NCBI GenBank assembly: GCA_025454525.1
Contig: JALOOG010000031.1
Location: 1-64,000, forward strand
Direction of reading: 5' to 3'
Source: Anaerolineae bacterium
GTDB lineage: Bacteria; Chloroflexota; Anaerolineae; Aggregatilineales; Phototrophicaceae
Length of the DNA stretch: 64,000 nucleotides
In this document: in pieces, positions 38,343 to 46,079 of the stretch
Layout: each line of letters starts with the position of its first letter
How positions within the stretch are numbered: the stretch's first letter is position 1
Made by a program: the position numbers and the translations under genes
The notes under the pieces: generated by a model
What the model was told of the DNA's origin: nothing
The model's database searches: none
The model's input: the letters and a program-made list of their open reading frames with translations, nothing else

Positions 38343-39009
38343 TCCGCTGAAGTTGTTTGGCCGGTTGAGGGGTAGTACGCCGATGAATCTTGGTTGCGGC
38401 TTGGCTTTCACTCGGATCGGCATCGTCCCGGCGCGGTTGAGTGGCTGGACGATTCGCCTCTGGATAGCGTGCCAACCAATCGTTAATAAACCCCTCTAAC
38501 CAGTGGATCTCCGCCTGCATCATCTGGAGATTATGGGTGTATAAGGCCCTCAAGGTATCGGAGATCAATGTCTCGCTCTGATGACGTTGCCATGATTGCG
38601 CGATCGCCTCGTAGCGACCCCGTAAGTCCGCGAGATGATGCGAAAGCGTCTGATAAACTTGCGCGGGTTTTAATACATGCAAGTTAGCCAACCCCAACTC
38701 GAAACCAGAACCTAAAGCGCGTGGTTGACGCAACAGATCGGCGATCGCGGTTTGTAAGATACCGCGCCCGGCATCGGTGAGGGTGTAGAATTTGCGCGCT
38801 ACGCCGCTGGCATCAAGGCGTAACTCGCTGCGTAGCATCTGCTGGCGTTCCAACTTATTGAGGAGGTAGTAGATCGACGAAAAGCCGATCGTGATCCACT
38901 GGCGCAACCCACGTTCTTCGATCACGGTGTGCAGATCGTGGCCAAAGCGCGCCCCCTCGGATAACAGACTTAAAATGGTCAGTTCGGCCTCATTCATGTG
39001 GTTTTCCAT
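38317..39009 (-). CDS. PadR-family transcriptional regulator
   Basis: A 230-residue regulator. The N-terminal winged helix (ELTILSLLSEGARFGHDLH, then SSIYYLLNKLERQQML) is the PadR fold. The helical C-terminal part (about 90-190) is the Vir_act_alpha_C-type dimerisation region, with HLADLRGRYEAIAQSWQRH. A Lys/Arg/Gln/Pro-rich tail of about 40 residues is unusual. ATG 39009 is chosen because the fold starts there. PadR proteins repress detoxification or efflux genes in answer to small molecules; no obvious target is adjacent. It may share a transcript with the receiver gene 75 bases upstream. Confidence 0.87.
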   Translation of the reverse strand: MENHMNEAELTILSLLSEGARFGHDLHTVIEERGLRQWITIGFSSIYYLLNKLERQQMLRSELRLDASGVARKFYTLTDAGRGILQTAIADLLRQPRALGSGFELGLANLHVLKPAQVYQTLSHHLADLRGRYEAIAQSWQRHQSETLISDTLRALYTHNLQMMQAEIHWLEGFINDWLARYPEANRPATQPRRDDADPSESQAATKIHRRTTPQPAKQLQRIKRPPKEE

Positions 39010-39084
39010 CGTAGCACCCGTGGATCCGCCCGTCAATAAGATGATTATGCCGCAAAACGCCGATTTGTGCTGGATGATCGGTGT

Positions 39085-39477
39085 TTATTTTCGTAAGCGC
39101 CCGGTGCGTAACATCTCTTGCACCGTGGTGATCAAGTTGTTGGCAAGATACGGTTTCGTCAAGTAGCGATCCGCCCCTGCTGCGAGGCCTTCGCGGATCT
39201 GATCGGGATCGGCCAAAGCGGACAAGATCAACACAGGAAGGTTATCAAACACGCTTTTAGAACGCATTTGCCGTAAAAATTCGATCCCGCTGATGTCGGG
39301 TAACATCATATCAAGGATCATCAATGAGGGGAGCGGGGGCTGCTTGAGGTGAGCGGCCGCTTCACCGGCGGTTTCTGCCAACACACAGGCCATATTGGCG
39401 CGTGCGAGTAACGTTTCGACTAACTTTAATACGCCCGGATCATCATCTACCACAAGGATCACTGGTTTATCCGCCAC
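39085..39477 (-). CDS. stand-alone response regulator receiver protein
   Basis: A single REC domain of 130 residues. The acidic pocket is VVDDDPG at 9-15, the predicted phosphorylation site is D56 in LMILDMMLPDI and the conserved Lys lies in LTKPY near 110. GTG 39477 is chosen because AAAAGG lies eight bases upstream; the in-frame GTG at 39486 would overlap that site. No kinase is next to it. It precedes PadR on the same strand. Together with the receiver protein at 8.8 kb it is an orphan relay candidate. Confidence 0.92.
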   Translation of the reverse strand: MADKPVILVVDDDPGVLKLVETLLARANMACVLAETAGEAAAHLKQPPLPSLMILDMMLPDISGIEFLRQMRSKSVFDNLPVLILSALADPDQIREGLAAGADRYLTKPYLANNLITTVQEMLRTGRLRK

Positions 39478-39652
39478 GCTGATCACCTTTTCTTAGACTC
39501 ATGTACAGAGATAAAAGAGTTGTAACTTAATGTGTGTCAGATTTCAATGTCCGAAAGTGAAGTTAGGCTAAATTTGCCGATCCGGCCGAGTCTAAGCTAT
39601 AGTTTGCACTAGGTTTGATTTTTCCCGATAAATGGGAGGCAGGGTAGGTAGG

Positions 39653-40648
39653 ATGCGCGTCCTAAGAGCAATCGGCAAATTTATCTGGCGCTTTATGGTG
39701 ATCTTCTCGTTCATCGTCAACCTCATCTTGGTGATCGTGTTGTTAGCGGTTGTGTTATTGATCTTTGACATCAAAAACAACATCGCGCAACCGTTGGTCA
39801 CCGGTTTACATAGTAGCTTTGTCGGACTCGATCAAGCCACCATTGATTGGACGATCCCCGTAAGTGCCGTAGTCCCTGTTAACCTAGATATTCCCTTAGA
39901 GACCAACACCGTCGTTGAGTTAACCGAAGGGGTGCCGATCACGATCACGGGGGCGGTGATTCGCGCTCCAGCATTGGCCTTAGACAATGCGACCGTCTCG
40001 ATCACCTTGCCCGCGGGAACACGTTTACCCGTGCGATTGGATCTGGATGTGGCCGTGCGTGATACGTTGCCCGTACAGTTAGATGTGCGTGCGGTGATCC
40101 CGTTACGTGAAACCCAATTGCATGATCCTTTTGCCAACTTACAACTGATGTTTGAGCCGTTAGCGGTGGGTTTAACCAATTTGCCAAGCGGGTTTGATGA
40201 AGTCGGGCCGTTTGCCAGTGACCTGTTCGCGGGCCGTCTGAACCTGTTACAACCGAACGACTATTCACGTAGCCCATGGCCGGGCTTTTCACGCACAGCG
40301 GGGTTGGGCTATGAACCGAATTTGTTAGCGGCCCCTGTACCGACGGCGAATCAACCGCTTGAAACGGGCCTCGTGCCGATCGGCGGGATTCCGGCGTTGG
40401 ATGAACAATTGCGGCCGGAAGTGTATCAGGAAGGCGGGCCGGTCGCGGTGAATCAGGCCGCGTATCAGGCAATGGAACAGGCCGGTATCCAATTGTATTA
40501 CTTCAACGGCCAGTTTTACATCTATCGGCGTGAGGCGGTTTCTGGTGCGCCAACAGGTGATCCAACCCCTAGTGAGACTCCCCCGGTTGTGGTGACTCCG
40601 CCCACCAACAACGCCGATCCCGGTATTTTGCCGACACCGACTCCTTAA
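39653..40648 (+). CDS. membrane-anchored hypothetical protein with Pro/Thr-rich tail
   Basis: A 331-residue protein. A basic N-terminus and one strong membrane helix (about 10-42) anchor it. The region 60-170 is a series of short beta strands with repeated Val-Pro-Val and Leu-Pro-Val units (VPVNLDIPLETNTVVEL, LPVRLDLDVAVRDTLPVQL), resembling a repetitive beta-solenoid or LEA-like fold. The C-terminus (about 290-331) is Pro/Thr-rich, as in wall-spanning linkers. ATG 39653 is chosen over ATG 39632 because the AGGG at 41-44 is placed well for it. No family recognised. A hairpin follows at 40658-40687. Confidence 0.75.
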   Translation: MRVLRAIGKFIWRFMVIFSFIVNLILVIVLLAVVLLIFDIKNNIAQPLVTGLHSSFVGLDQATIDWTIPVSAVVPVNLDIPLETNTVVELTEGVPITITGAVIRAPALALDNATVSITLPAGTRLPVRLDLDVAVRDTLPVQLDVRAVIPLRETQLHDPFANLQLMFEPLAVGLTNLPSGFDEVGPFASDLFAGRLNLLQPNDYSRSPWPGFSRTAGLGYEPNLLAAPVPTANQPLETGLVPIGGIPALDEQLRPEVYQEGGPVAVNQAAYQAMEQAGIQLYYFNGQFYIYRREAVSGAPTGDPTPSETPPVVVTPPTNNADPGILPTPTP

Positions 40649-40657
40649 AAGCTGATA

Positions 40658-40687
40658 TGAGGCATGACCGAATGAGATCATGCCTCA
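40658..40687 (+). terminator. hairpin after the membrane-anchored protein
   Basis: Ten-base perfect stem TGAGGCATGA / TCATGCCTCA with a ten-base loop, about ten bases past the stop codon. There is no T-run, so termination strength is uncertain. Confidence 0.5.
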
Positions 40688-41086
40688 GGATCTACCTAAA
40701 TGATTTTCGGTAAAAAGCACGCAGATCCTCTTTATGAAGCTTTACCCAACAGATTTTTACACCGACGCGATCGTCTTATTTCAGGCGCAATCGCTAGGGC
40801 CAACGCATCCAAATATAACGATATGTGGGCCGTTGATGCGGTTTATCTCCGCACAATGATGACGACGACAACAACAATAGCGCAGCGGATTTATTGACAA
40901 CCAAAGGCGATTTGTTAATTTGCGGCGGAATCGGAATACCCAATTCTAATCCCGCGTAGAACATCGGATGAATTGGGACAGAATGAGGGACGTTGGCACT
41001 CTCAGACACGAAAATCACGTTCCTACGGGACATTCTGATCGCTTTCGATTTTGATGCGTTTGCCCTACTTGGGATAATAGGGTGGC

Positions 41087-41115
41087 GTGACTCTTTCCGC
41101 AAGCACGATTATAAT
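41087..41115 (+). promoter_or_regulatory. promoter of the aldehyde dehydrogenase gene
   Basis: GTGACT (41087-41092), a 17-base spacer and a perfect TATAAT (41110-41115). The transcript would start at about 41122, just where the tandem duplication begins. Confidence 0.6.
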
Positions 41116-41121
41116 AGGGGC

Positions 41122-41213
41122 AATCAGAAAAAATGTTTATTGCGAGTACCTCACCATGACTCTAGTTAATCAGAAAAAATGTTTATTGCGAGTACCTCAC
41201 CATGACTCTAGTT
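41122..41213 (+). repeat. perfect 46-base tandem duplication spanning the start codon
   Basis: Two head-to-tail identical 46-base units, 41122-41167 and 41168-41213. Each contains the stretch up to and including an ATG with the next ten bases, so the start of the aldehyde dehydrogenase gene is duplicated (ATG 41156 and ATG 41202). Since 46 is not a multiple of three, the first ATG opens a different frame of 19 codons that ends at 41213-41215 inside the real gene. Confidence 0.95.
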
Positions 41214-42728
41214 AATTCAAATTCAACCCTTTCTCAAAATGGACATCCGGCACATCGGATCGCGGTCAAAAATCCCATTACAGGTGCGCTCATCGGTGAG
41301 ATCGAAACCGGCACACCTGAACAAATCTTGCTGGCAGTGGATCGCGCCCGCCGAGCGCAACGTTTGTGGCAAGGTTTAAAGGTCAGTGAACGCTGTAAAT
41401 TTCTCCGCAAATTGGCTGACCTCTTGTGGGAGCGTCAACGCGAAGTGATGGACACGATCCGCGCTGAAACCGGTAAAAGTGACACTGGCGCATTTATCGA
41501 AGTGGCAGTGTTGGATAGCCATCTCACATGGTTGATCAACCATGCCGCTGATGTCCTCGCGCCCGAAAACCGTGCGCCGGCCTTCCCGATCTTACAATAT
41601 GCGCGGGTCTATCATAAACCCCATGGCGTGGTTGGTTTTATTACCCCGTGGAATTACCCCTTGCTCTTGGTCTATATTGATGTGATCCCCGCTTTAGTAG
41701 CTGGAAATGCCGTGATCATCAAACCGAGTGAGATCACCCCCTACAGCGCGTTATATGTGTTAGAGTTGATGAAACAAGCGGGTTTCCCCCGCGATCTGGT
41801 GCAAGTAATCACAGGAGACGGTAGCACCGGCCAAGCGTTGATCGATCAGGTCGATTACATTCACTTTACCGGAAGTACCCACGTCGGGAAAAAAGTGGCT
41901 GCCCAAGCTGCCGCCCGTTTGATCCCCTATGGACTCGAACTCGGTGGTAAGGATGCGATGATCGTCTTAAAAGACGCAAATCTCGATCTTGCGGCGGCCA
42001 ATGCGCTCAACGGGGCGCTAGAAAACGCCGGACAGATGTGTATTAGCGTTGAACGGGTGTATGTGGAAGAAGCGATCTATGAGCCGTTTGTGGCGAAAGT
42101 GACCGAATACGCGCACGGCTTGAAGATCGGCGCGCAAGCGGGTTTTGAAGTCCATGTTGGCAGCATGACCACCCCCCGCGAAGTCGATCGCGCCGAACAG
42201 CACATCGCGGACGCGATCGCAAAAGGCGCAAAACTGGTCTACGGAGGAAAACGCCGCCCCGATCTGGGCCCCTTGTTCTTTGAGCCGGCCGTGTTGATCG
42301 ATGTCGATCACAGCATGGATGTGATGAATGAGGAGACATTCGGGCCGGTTGTGCCGATTATGCGCGTGCGAAATGAGAACGAGGCGCTTAGTCTGGCTAA
42401 CAGCAGCCAATATGGGTTATCGGGTTTGATCTTTTCCAATGACTTGGCGCGGGCGGAGCATCTAGCTACGCAATTACAGACCGGAGATGTCTCGATCAAT
42501 CGGGCGGGGGCCGTAGCAGCTGGGGCCGCCTTGCCATGGGGTGGACAAAAAGAGAGCGGAATCGGACGGCGCGGTGGGCCAGAAGGCATCTTACGCTTCA
42601 CCAACACACAATCGATCGTGGTTGATCGCATGATCGGCACAAAACCGTCGTTAAGCATCGTAGACGACACGATCATCGCGTTGTTCGGGATGTTGCGGAC
42701 ATTGAGACGTTACCTCCCATTTGTTTAG
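41202..42728 (+). CDS. NAD(P)-dependent aldehyde dehydrogenase
   Basis: A 508-residue aldehyde dehydrogenase that oxidises an aldehyde to its acid. The catalytic glutamate is E246 in LELGGKD and the nucleophilic cysteine C280 in GQMCISVERVYV. The FITPWNYPLLL and FTGSTHVGKKVA segments make the cofactor site. The overall wording is nearest to succinate-semialdehyde-type enzymes, but a C-terminal extension of about 30 residues with a hydrophobic and basic stretch (IIALFGMLRTLRRYLPFV) recalls membrane-associated long-chain aldehyde dehydrogenases. The 5-prime region carries a tandem duplication, and no clear ribosome site precedes ATG 41202. Convergent with clpC. Confidence 0.93.
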   Translation: MTLVNSNSTLSQNGHPAHRIAVKNPITGALIGEIETGTPEQILLAVDRARRAQRLWQGLKVSERCKFLRKLADLLWERQREVMDTIRAETGKSDTGAFIEVAVLDSHLTWLINHAADVLAPENRAPAFPILQYARVYHKPHGVVGFITPWNYPLLLVYIDVIPALVAGNAVIIKPSEITPYSALYVLELMKQAGFPRDLVQVITGDGSTGQALIDQVDYIHFTGSTHVGKKVAAQAAARLIPYGLELGGKDAMIVLKDANLDLAAANALNGALENAGQMCISVERVYVEEAIYEPFVAKVTEYAHGLKIGAQAGFEVHVGSMTTPREVDRAEQHIADAIAKGAKLVYGGKRRPDLGPLFFEPAVLIDVDHSMDVMNEETFGPVVPIMRVRNENEALSLANSSQYGLSGLIFSNDLARAEHLATQLQTGDVSINRAGAVAAGAALPWGGQKESGIGRRGGPEGILRFTNTQSIVVDRMIGTKPSLSIVDDTIIALFGMLRTLRRYLPFV

Positions 42729-42738
42729 CGAAAACTAG

Positions 42739-42758
42739 GGGCGCATCATCGCGCCCCC
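42739..42758. terminator. bidirectional hairpin between aldehyde dehydrogenase and clpC
   Basis: Stem GGGGCGC / GCGCCCC with a six-base loop between two converging stop codons. Only short T-runs follow. Confidence 0.6.
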
Positions 42759-42763
42759 TCTGT

Positions 42764-45136
42764 TTAAGTTTGGGGGACTTCCGACTCAAAACGCAAGCGC
42801 TCACGATCGTCATTCACCCGCGCTACGATCACATCACCGGGTTTGAACGCTTCTTCTAGGATGCGGGCGCTGATCGGGCGGGTGATCAAGCGCTCAATGG
42901 CACGACGCAAGGGACGCGCCCCGTTGATCGGATCAAAGCCTTTTTGTAACACCAAGTCCCGCGCTTCTTCACTCAACACCAGTTTTAAGCGTTGCGAGGC
43001 TAAACGATGATGCAATTCGGTCAATTGCAGATCCAAGATCCGGCTGACGACTTCTTGCGTCAAACCTTTGAAGGTGATCACCTCATCCACCCGATTCACA
43101 AATTCCGGACGAAAGAAGCGACTCAAATACCCAGAGTAATCGCGAGTCGATTCGATCGCACCGCCGAAGCCTAAGGAAGGTTTGCCGCCTTCCACCGTGC
43201 CGATGTTGCTGGTCATGATAAACACCGAATGGCGTGCATCCACCCGTCGTCCGTGAGCATCGCTGATCCGACCTTCATCAAACACCTGTAAGAAGATGTC
43301 AAATACTTCAGGCGCGGCCTTTTCGACTTCATCCAATAGGATCACGCTATACGGCCGTCGCCGGAGTCCGTCAGTGAGTTGTCCGCCGCGATTGGTGTCT
43401 TTGTAACCGGGTGGCGATCCGATCAAACGGGCCACGGTGTGCGCGTCATGAAATTCGGACATATCTAAGCGCAACATCGCATCGGTACTTCCGAATAAAA
43501 ATTCCGCCAAGGCGCGGGCCAATTCGGTTTTTCCCACCCCAGACGGCCCTAAAAACAAAAACACCCCGATCGGACGTTGCGGATCACTGAGGCCAGCCCG
43601 GGCGGTCTTGATCGCTTCGGCGACGGTATGCACCGCATGATCCTGCCCGATCACCCGTTTGAGTAACTCTTGTTCAATGTTGGCGATGCGACGGCGCTCA
43701 TCTTGGGTCAATTCAGCGACCGGAATCCCCGTCCATTCGGATAAGACCGCGGCTACATCTTCCGGTCGAACATCGTTGGCGCTGTGATCATCAATATCCG
43801 GATGACGGGTGCGGATCACCACACGGGTACACGCCTCATCCAACAGATCCAACGCTTTGTCCGGTAGACGGCGATCCGGCATATAACGAATCGACAGCTT
43901 GACCGACGAATCCAATGTTTCGGGCAGGATCACCACGCCATGATGTTTTTCTAAGCGTTCTTGTTGACCGTTGAGGATCAAGAGCGCGTTTTCGGGATTC
44001 GGTTCTTCAATGTCGATGGTACGGAAGCGCCGATCCAACGCGGGATCTTGCGCGATCGCCCGCCGATATTCTTCATGGGTGGTTGCGCCGATGCAATTGA
44101 TTTCACCGCGTGCGAGGGCCGGCTTCAGGATATTGGCCGCATCTAAATTGCTATCGATCGTGTCGCCCGCGCCGACAATCGTATGGATCTCATCGATAAA
44201 CAGGATCACATTACCAGAATTTTTGATCTCTTCAACGATCCCGATCAACCGTTCCTCAAATTGGCCGCGTAAACTGGTGCCAGCGACCAAAGTCCCGATC
44301 TCAATCTGTACGATGCGACGATTGAGTAACGACGGGGGGGCGCTTTTGCTGTGAATAGCATAAGCGAGGCCTTCAACGACGGCGGTTTTTCCGACTCCGG
44401 CATCGCCTAACAAAAGCGGGTTGTTCTTTTTGCTACGAGAGAGGGTACGGGCCATCGCACGGATTTCGTATTCACGAGCGATCGCCGGTCCGATCTTACC
44501 CGCAGCCGCTTGGGCAGTGAGATCGCGTCCGTATTTGTCTAATAAAGGGGTTGGAGCGCGGTGTTCACTGGGATGCGAGGTCGGTTGCACGGTCGATCGC
44601 ACCGATGGGAGTTCAAAATCGCTATCGGAGTCCAAAAAGCTAAACAACTCGCTATCGGGGATCGATGAGATGCCCGGTTCATCCGATTGTTCTTCAGCGA
44701 TCAAGCGCTGTAACCACAGGTTGATGTCAAAACCGAGGTCAAGCAACTTTCGTACCGCGACTCCTTCGCCCTCTTGTAACATGGCCATCAAGAGGTGTTG
44801 TTCGGTGATCTCGCGCACGTTGTCTTGTTCGGCGAGGAAGATCGCTAACGAGAGAACCATTTCCGTTCGTGGGGTGAGTGGCAACACTTGATCGAGAATG
44901 CCTTCGCCCATGCCGATCTCTTTGCGAATCGCGTTACGGACTTCACGCGGCACCAATTCAGCGCGGCGTAACAGTCGTGAAGTGGGGCCATTTTCGTTGC
45001 GCGTGGCCGCGATAAACAGATGTTCAGTGCCAATATAATTATGATTCATGCGGCGAGCTTCTTCGGCTGCCGCGGAGAGCAAGGTCGAACAACGCTCCCG
45101 AATCTCACGTTCAGGAATATCTGGAGAAGGAGTCAT
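42764..45136 (-). CDS. clpC: ClpC-type AAA+ chaperone/protease ATPase
   Basis: HSP100 unfoldase of 790 residues that feeds ClpP or acts on aggregates. Two Clp-N repeats occupy about 5-145 (NHNYIGTEHLFIAATR). The first AAA+ module has Walker A GDAGVGKTAVVEGLA near 250 and the second GPSGVGKTELARALA near 530. A ClpC/ClpB-type D2 end closes the protein. A UVR motif in the middle region is not evident. The in-frame ATG at 45187 overlaps a perfect TATAAT on the minus strand, so transcription should begin downstream of it, and ATG 45136 is the better start. No ctsR/mcsAB partners are present. Confidence 0.93.
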   Translation of the reverse strand: MTPSPDIPEREIRERCSTLLSAAAEEARRMNHNYIGTEHLFIAATRNENGPTSRLLRRAELVPREVRNAIRKEIGMGEGILDQVLPLTPRTEMVLSLAIFLAEQDNVREITEQHLLMAMLQEGEGVAVRKLLDLGFDINLWLQRLIAEEQSDEPGISSIPDSELFSFLDSDSDFELPSVRSTVQPTSHPSEHRAPTPLLDKYGRDLTAQAAAGKIGPAIAREYEIRAMARTLSRSKKNNPLLLGDAGVGKTAVVEGLAYAIHSKSAPPSLLNRRIVQIEIGTLVAGTSLRGQFEERLIGIVEEIKNSGNVILFIDEIHTIVGAGDTIDSNLDAANILKPALARGEINCIGATTHEEYRRAIAQDPALDRRFRTIDIEEPNPENALLILNGQQERLEKHHGVVILPETLDSSVKLSIRYMPDRRLPDKALDLLDEACTRVVIRTRHPDIDDHSANDVRPEDVAAVLSEWTGIPVAELTQDERRRIANIEQELLKRVIGQDHAVHTVAEAIKTARAGLSDPQRPIGVFLFLGPSGVGKTELARALAEFLFGSTDAMLRLDMSEFHDAHTVARLIGSPPGYKDTNRGGQLTDGLRRRPYSVILLDEVEKAAPEVFDIFLQVFDEGRISDAHGRRVDARHSVFIMTSNIGTVEGGKPSLGFGGAIESTRDYSGYLSRFFRPEFVNRVDEVITFKGLTQEVVSRILDLQLTELHHRLASQRLKLVLSEEARDLVLQKGFDPINGARPLRRAIERLITRPISARILEEAFKPGDVIVARVNDDRERLRFESEVPQT

Positions 45137-45175
45137 AAACCGGTCAATCTCTAAGGTTTCAAACGCATAAACTCT

Positions 45176-45181
45176 ATTATA
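45176..45181 (-). promoter_or_regulatory. -10 box of clpC
   Basis: Perfect TATAAT on the minus strand, 40 bases before the chosen clpC start. The -35 region (TTAGAA or TAGAAC) is a poor match. It decides between the two possible starts. Confidence 0.5.
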
Positions 45182-45307
45182 GCGCATCTAAGAAACACGT
45201 TCTAAACGGATTCGGACTCTCTGCGGGCGACTCCCGCCCATGAGGGTGATTAGTAAACAGGGACGATCGAGTCTGTTCCAAACTCGTCGGTTCGCGGGCG
45301 GTGGTGA

Positions 45308-45549
45308 CGGCAGCAAAGACCAAAAAAAGATTCGGCGACAGCGGCACTAGGGTCAGATAGATCGTAAGATTGCACCCCAAAATCGAACAAACAGCCAACC
45401 TGAAACCGCAAAAACAAAGTACAAGCGCACGTTCATCCGATCCTCCTTAAGTATAATCCCGATCGTATAGAGGAGATGATAGCACAGATGAGCGGAAAAT
45501 TCGTAACATTTGTTACGACTTTTCGCTGATGTCTTTTGGGGTGATTACC
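45308..45549 (-). repeat. dispersed repeat with promoter and small gene, copy A
   Basis: About 240 bases that recur at 62527-62760 in the same orientation with many substitutions and small gaps. Read on the minus strand both copies hold, in order, an inverted repeat (here the perfect CGTAACA-TT-TGTTACG, 45502-45517), an extended -10 box TGCTATCAT (45476-45484), a ribosome site AAGGAGG, and a short frame beginning Met-Asn. It is placed 170 bases upstream of clpC. It could be a small mobile or paralogous gene with its own control region. Confidence 0.75.
45353..45436 (-). CDS. putative 27-residue hydrophobic peptide
   Basis: A short frame with strong AAGGAGGAT five bases before the ATG and an extended -10 promoter upstream. 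The product is hydrophobic and aromatic (MNVRLYFVFAVSG, then WLFVRFWG) and could span a membrane once. Its N-terminus (MNxRxxFVxxVSG) resembles that of the 46-residue frame at 62508-62648. After that the frames of the two copies diverge, and the other frame here keeps LTIYLTLVPLSPNLFLVF, so one of them has probably suffered a frameshift. Function unknown. Confidence 0.45.
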   Translation of the reverse strand: MNVRLYFVFAVSGWLFVRFWGAILRSI

Positions 45550-45689
45550 TTAAACGCGCACAATCTCCTTAGTGCTTCAGGCGACAGTCCTATTTGAACC
45601 CTTGAGCGTGCAGGGGTGGGGGTACAGGAGATGAATACTCCATCGGAAGTCACCGAGTCGATTGACGGGCTGTTACCACACTGTCAGTG

Positions 45690-45995
45690 AAGTCTGTGGA
45701 AGATGCCCAATATACCTATCGTGCGCTACGACCGCTATCGCTAGATGATTGAATACTTCCATCAGATAGCAATACTCGAGGCTTCCGTTGAGGGCCTTTT
45801 TTAACTCATCCAAAAATTCCGCCACAGACTCCCGCACCGAAGCCACCACTTCCCCGTTTAAAACGGGTTTCGGTCTATGCCAAACATCACCCTGCGCTTG
45901 CATCTGCAAACGCAACCGTCCAACGCTCAAAGCCACTCCCGTTTCTTGCTTGAGCTGCTCACGCAGGTGTTCCACCGTCCAAATCGTGAATGTTA
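45690..45995 (-). pseudogene. IS630-family transposase fragment (N-terminal part)
   Basis: About 100 codons resembling the DNA-binding and linker part of IS630 transposases: IWTVEHLREQLKQETGVALS, then GRLRLQMQAQGDVWHRPKP, then ESVAEFLDELKKALNGSLE. The frame stops before the first catalytic Asp; where a family member would read LMDEA it reads LMEV. No DDE domain follows and no terminal repeats were found. It lies directly upstream of the NACHT gene, in opposite orientation. Confidence 0.7.
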
Positions 45996-46020
45996 ACTAT
46001 CCGATCTGCCTTGAAATGGA

Positions 46021-46026
46021 TATAAT
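46021..46026 (+). promoter_or_regulatory. -10 box of the NACHT gene
   Basis: Perfect TATAAT 54 bases before the NACHT start; no convincing -35 box at 16-18 bases. It lies just outside the transposase fragment. Confidence 0.45.
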
Positions 46027-46079
46027 TTTAGGTAATCTTCACAAGTACCACGATCGTATCGCTTCCAGAGGACATTATC

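Larger units (their letters stand above)
40649..41121. other. intergenic region before the aldehyde dehydrogenase gene
   Basis: About 470 bases without a supported gene. It has a hairpin at its left end and a promoter at its right end. Short frames at 40700-40897 (plus) and 40794-41102 (minus) have no ribosome site, no motif and unusual codon use, so they are not called. Confidence 0.5.

Noticed and set aside
40794-41102. 102-codon minus-strand frame in the gap before the aldehyde dehydrogenase gene
   Set aside because: No ribosome site, no recognisable family, odd composition, and it overlaps another random frame on the plus strand.
45177-45398. 73-codon minus-strand frame overlapping the clpC start
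   Set aside because: It runs through the repeat in a frame different from the one with the good ribosome site; probably a frameshifted remnant, described under the repeat instead.
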